Origin: Persicitalea sp038242095
GTDB lineage: Bacteria; Bacteroidota; Bacteroidia; Cytophagales; Spirosomataceae
DNA: 20,415 nt
Assembly: GCA_038242095.1 (NCBI GenBank)
Contig: JBBSSJ010000045.1
Span: forward strand, 1-20,415
Direction of reading: 5' to 3'
Part shown: positions 19,721-20,415 of the stretch, piece after piece
Position numbering within the stretch: the first letter of the stretch is position 1
Layout of the letters: each line of letters begins with the position of its first letter
Notes under the pieces: generated by a model
What the model was told of the DNA's origin: nothing
The model's input: only the letters and a program-made list of their open reading frames with translations
Databases searched by the model: none
Translations under genes and position numbers: made by a program

Positions 19721-20415
19721 GTGAAAAAAGTACTGATATTTTCGACTTTTAGCATGGTCAGTGTTTTAACCCTTGCTTTGCTATCTACCTCCTGCAAAAA
19801 ACCAAAAGAGTTGGATGATGGAAGGCCGCGCATTACTTCCGTTTCTTTCGTGGGCATTCCAGCTAAAAACGTCGAACTCGATCAGTCACGCCAAACCATT
19901 ACCGTGCTTTTACCCGAAGTGCTGCCCGAGCAAGGCCTTATTCCGAACTTCGATACCTCCCCCGGTGCAGAAATTAAAGAAGGACTCACCCCGAACGGTA
20001 AGCTAGATATCTCCAGCTATTGTTCTTGCCTTAACTGGGATTTGAAGAAGGTAGATTATCAATTGTCGGTCGCTTACAAAAATAAGATGGCGGGTGCTAT
20101 AATGCAGAGTTTCTATCGCCTGGTGCTTATTCCGTTTGGTCAATTCCCTGAACCAATCGACAGCCAACCCATTACTTACGCCAAATTTTCTGGTAGTGGC
20201 AACTCCAATTTTATCAGAATAAGCCTTCCAGTCAAGAACCTGTACCAAAATCCATACATCAAAACTTATTTTATCAAGAATTTGAACACGGGTCAAGAAG
20301 GTAGTATTAACACCTCGCTTGCTGGCTTCTGCTTAAACGACTGCGAAGACGATCTGCCGAACCGTTTGACGTTCCCCTATGACAACAACCCGAAAAACCT
20401 GGGTTATTTACATCC
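19721..20415 (+). CDS. Lipoprotein, 3'-partial, possible adhesin-like beta domains
   Basis: A frame open from GTG 19721 to the right edge encodes at least 231 residues. GTG 19712 in the same frame is an alternative start; ATG 19754 would shorten the signal. The N-terminus is a lipoprotein signal (KKVLIFSTFSMVSVLTLALL, then STSC with KK after), so the product is probably lipid-anchored. Next comes a small beta-type domain: PRITSVSFVGIPAKNVELDQ, then TITVLLPEVLPEQGLIPNFD, a layout seen in surface lipoproteins of Bacteroidota (DUF5018/Ig-like). A Cys pair (YCSCLN) at about 108-110 and another (FCLNDC) at about 205-210 may form disulfides. No family is claimed for the rest; the stop lies outside the window. 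Confidence 0.75.
   Translation, partial: MKKVLIFSTFSMVSVLTLALLSTSCKKPKELDDGRPRITSVSFVGIPAKNVELDQSRQTITVLLPEVLPEQGLIPNFDTSPGAEIKEGLTPNGKLDISSYCSCLNWDLKKVDYQLSVAYKNKMAGAIMQSFYRLVLIPFGQFPEPIDSQPITYAKFSGSGNSNFIRISLPVKNLYQNPYIKTYFIKNLNTGQEGSINTSLAGFCLNDCEDDLPNRLTFPYDNNPKNLGYLH

Overview
The window looks like chromosomal DNA of a Bacteroidota bacterium, most likely of the order Cytophagales (Spirosoma/Dyadobacter relatives). Four things point there: promoter boxes of the TAnnTTTG type in front of several genes, lipoprotein signals of the SC-QK or SC-KK kind, a decayed PorP/SprF (type IX secretion-associated) gene, and close family resemblance of many proteins. Family names were assigned by reading motifs, not by database search.

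Region 1 (1 to about 7,320) is accessory DNA. Short one- or two-gene modules alternate with copies of a composite, hairpin-rich intergenic repeat, all in the + orientation. The modules are: an AT-rich partial gene at the left edge; a fragment of a REP-associated (Y1) transposase and an FKBP lipoprotein (-); a DUF433/DUF5615 toxin-antitoxin pair whose toxin carries an in-frame amber stop; a zinc-free quinone reductase-like MDR enzyme with a perfect 18-bp terminator; a PIN-domain toxin overlapping a 51-residue ORF; an internally deleted membrane/hydrolase gene; and a higBA pair (-) with a possible third gene, lying between two imperfect direct repeats that both encode the last residues of a hydrolase. 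The repeat copies plus the transposase scrap suggest a REP/RAYT-type family, perhaps one that builds a cassette-like landscape rich in toxin-antitoxin modules.

Region 2 (about 7,360 to 14,011) carries exported hydrolases and housekeeping genes. On the + strand these are an alkaline-phosphatase-superfamily protein, a serine beta-lactamase-type hydrolase, a Gdx/SugE guanidinium exporter, a secreted S51 (PepE-like) peptidase closely followed by a YdcZ-type DMT transporter, and a DEAD-box RNA helicase with motif II DEVD. An SDR oxidoreductase lies on the - strand, divergent from the helicase. Degenerate repeat scraps persist to about 10.4 kb.

Region 3 (about 14,120 to 17,000) is an ion-homeostasis cluster: an NhaD-type Na+/H+ antiporter and a second cation:proton antiporter, both on -. 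Between them on + is a small membrane protein with an HExxH-type motif.

Region 4 (about 17,030 to the end) holds a PorP/SprF pseudogene (signal peptide and C-terminus kept, middle lost), a small uncharacterised lipoprotein-like gene, an AI-2E-family permease, a DoxX-like membrane protein, and the start of a lipoprotein that runs off the right edge.

No tRNA, rRNA, CRISPR array, complete insertion sequence or integrase was seen.
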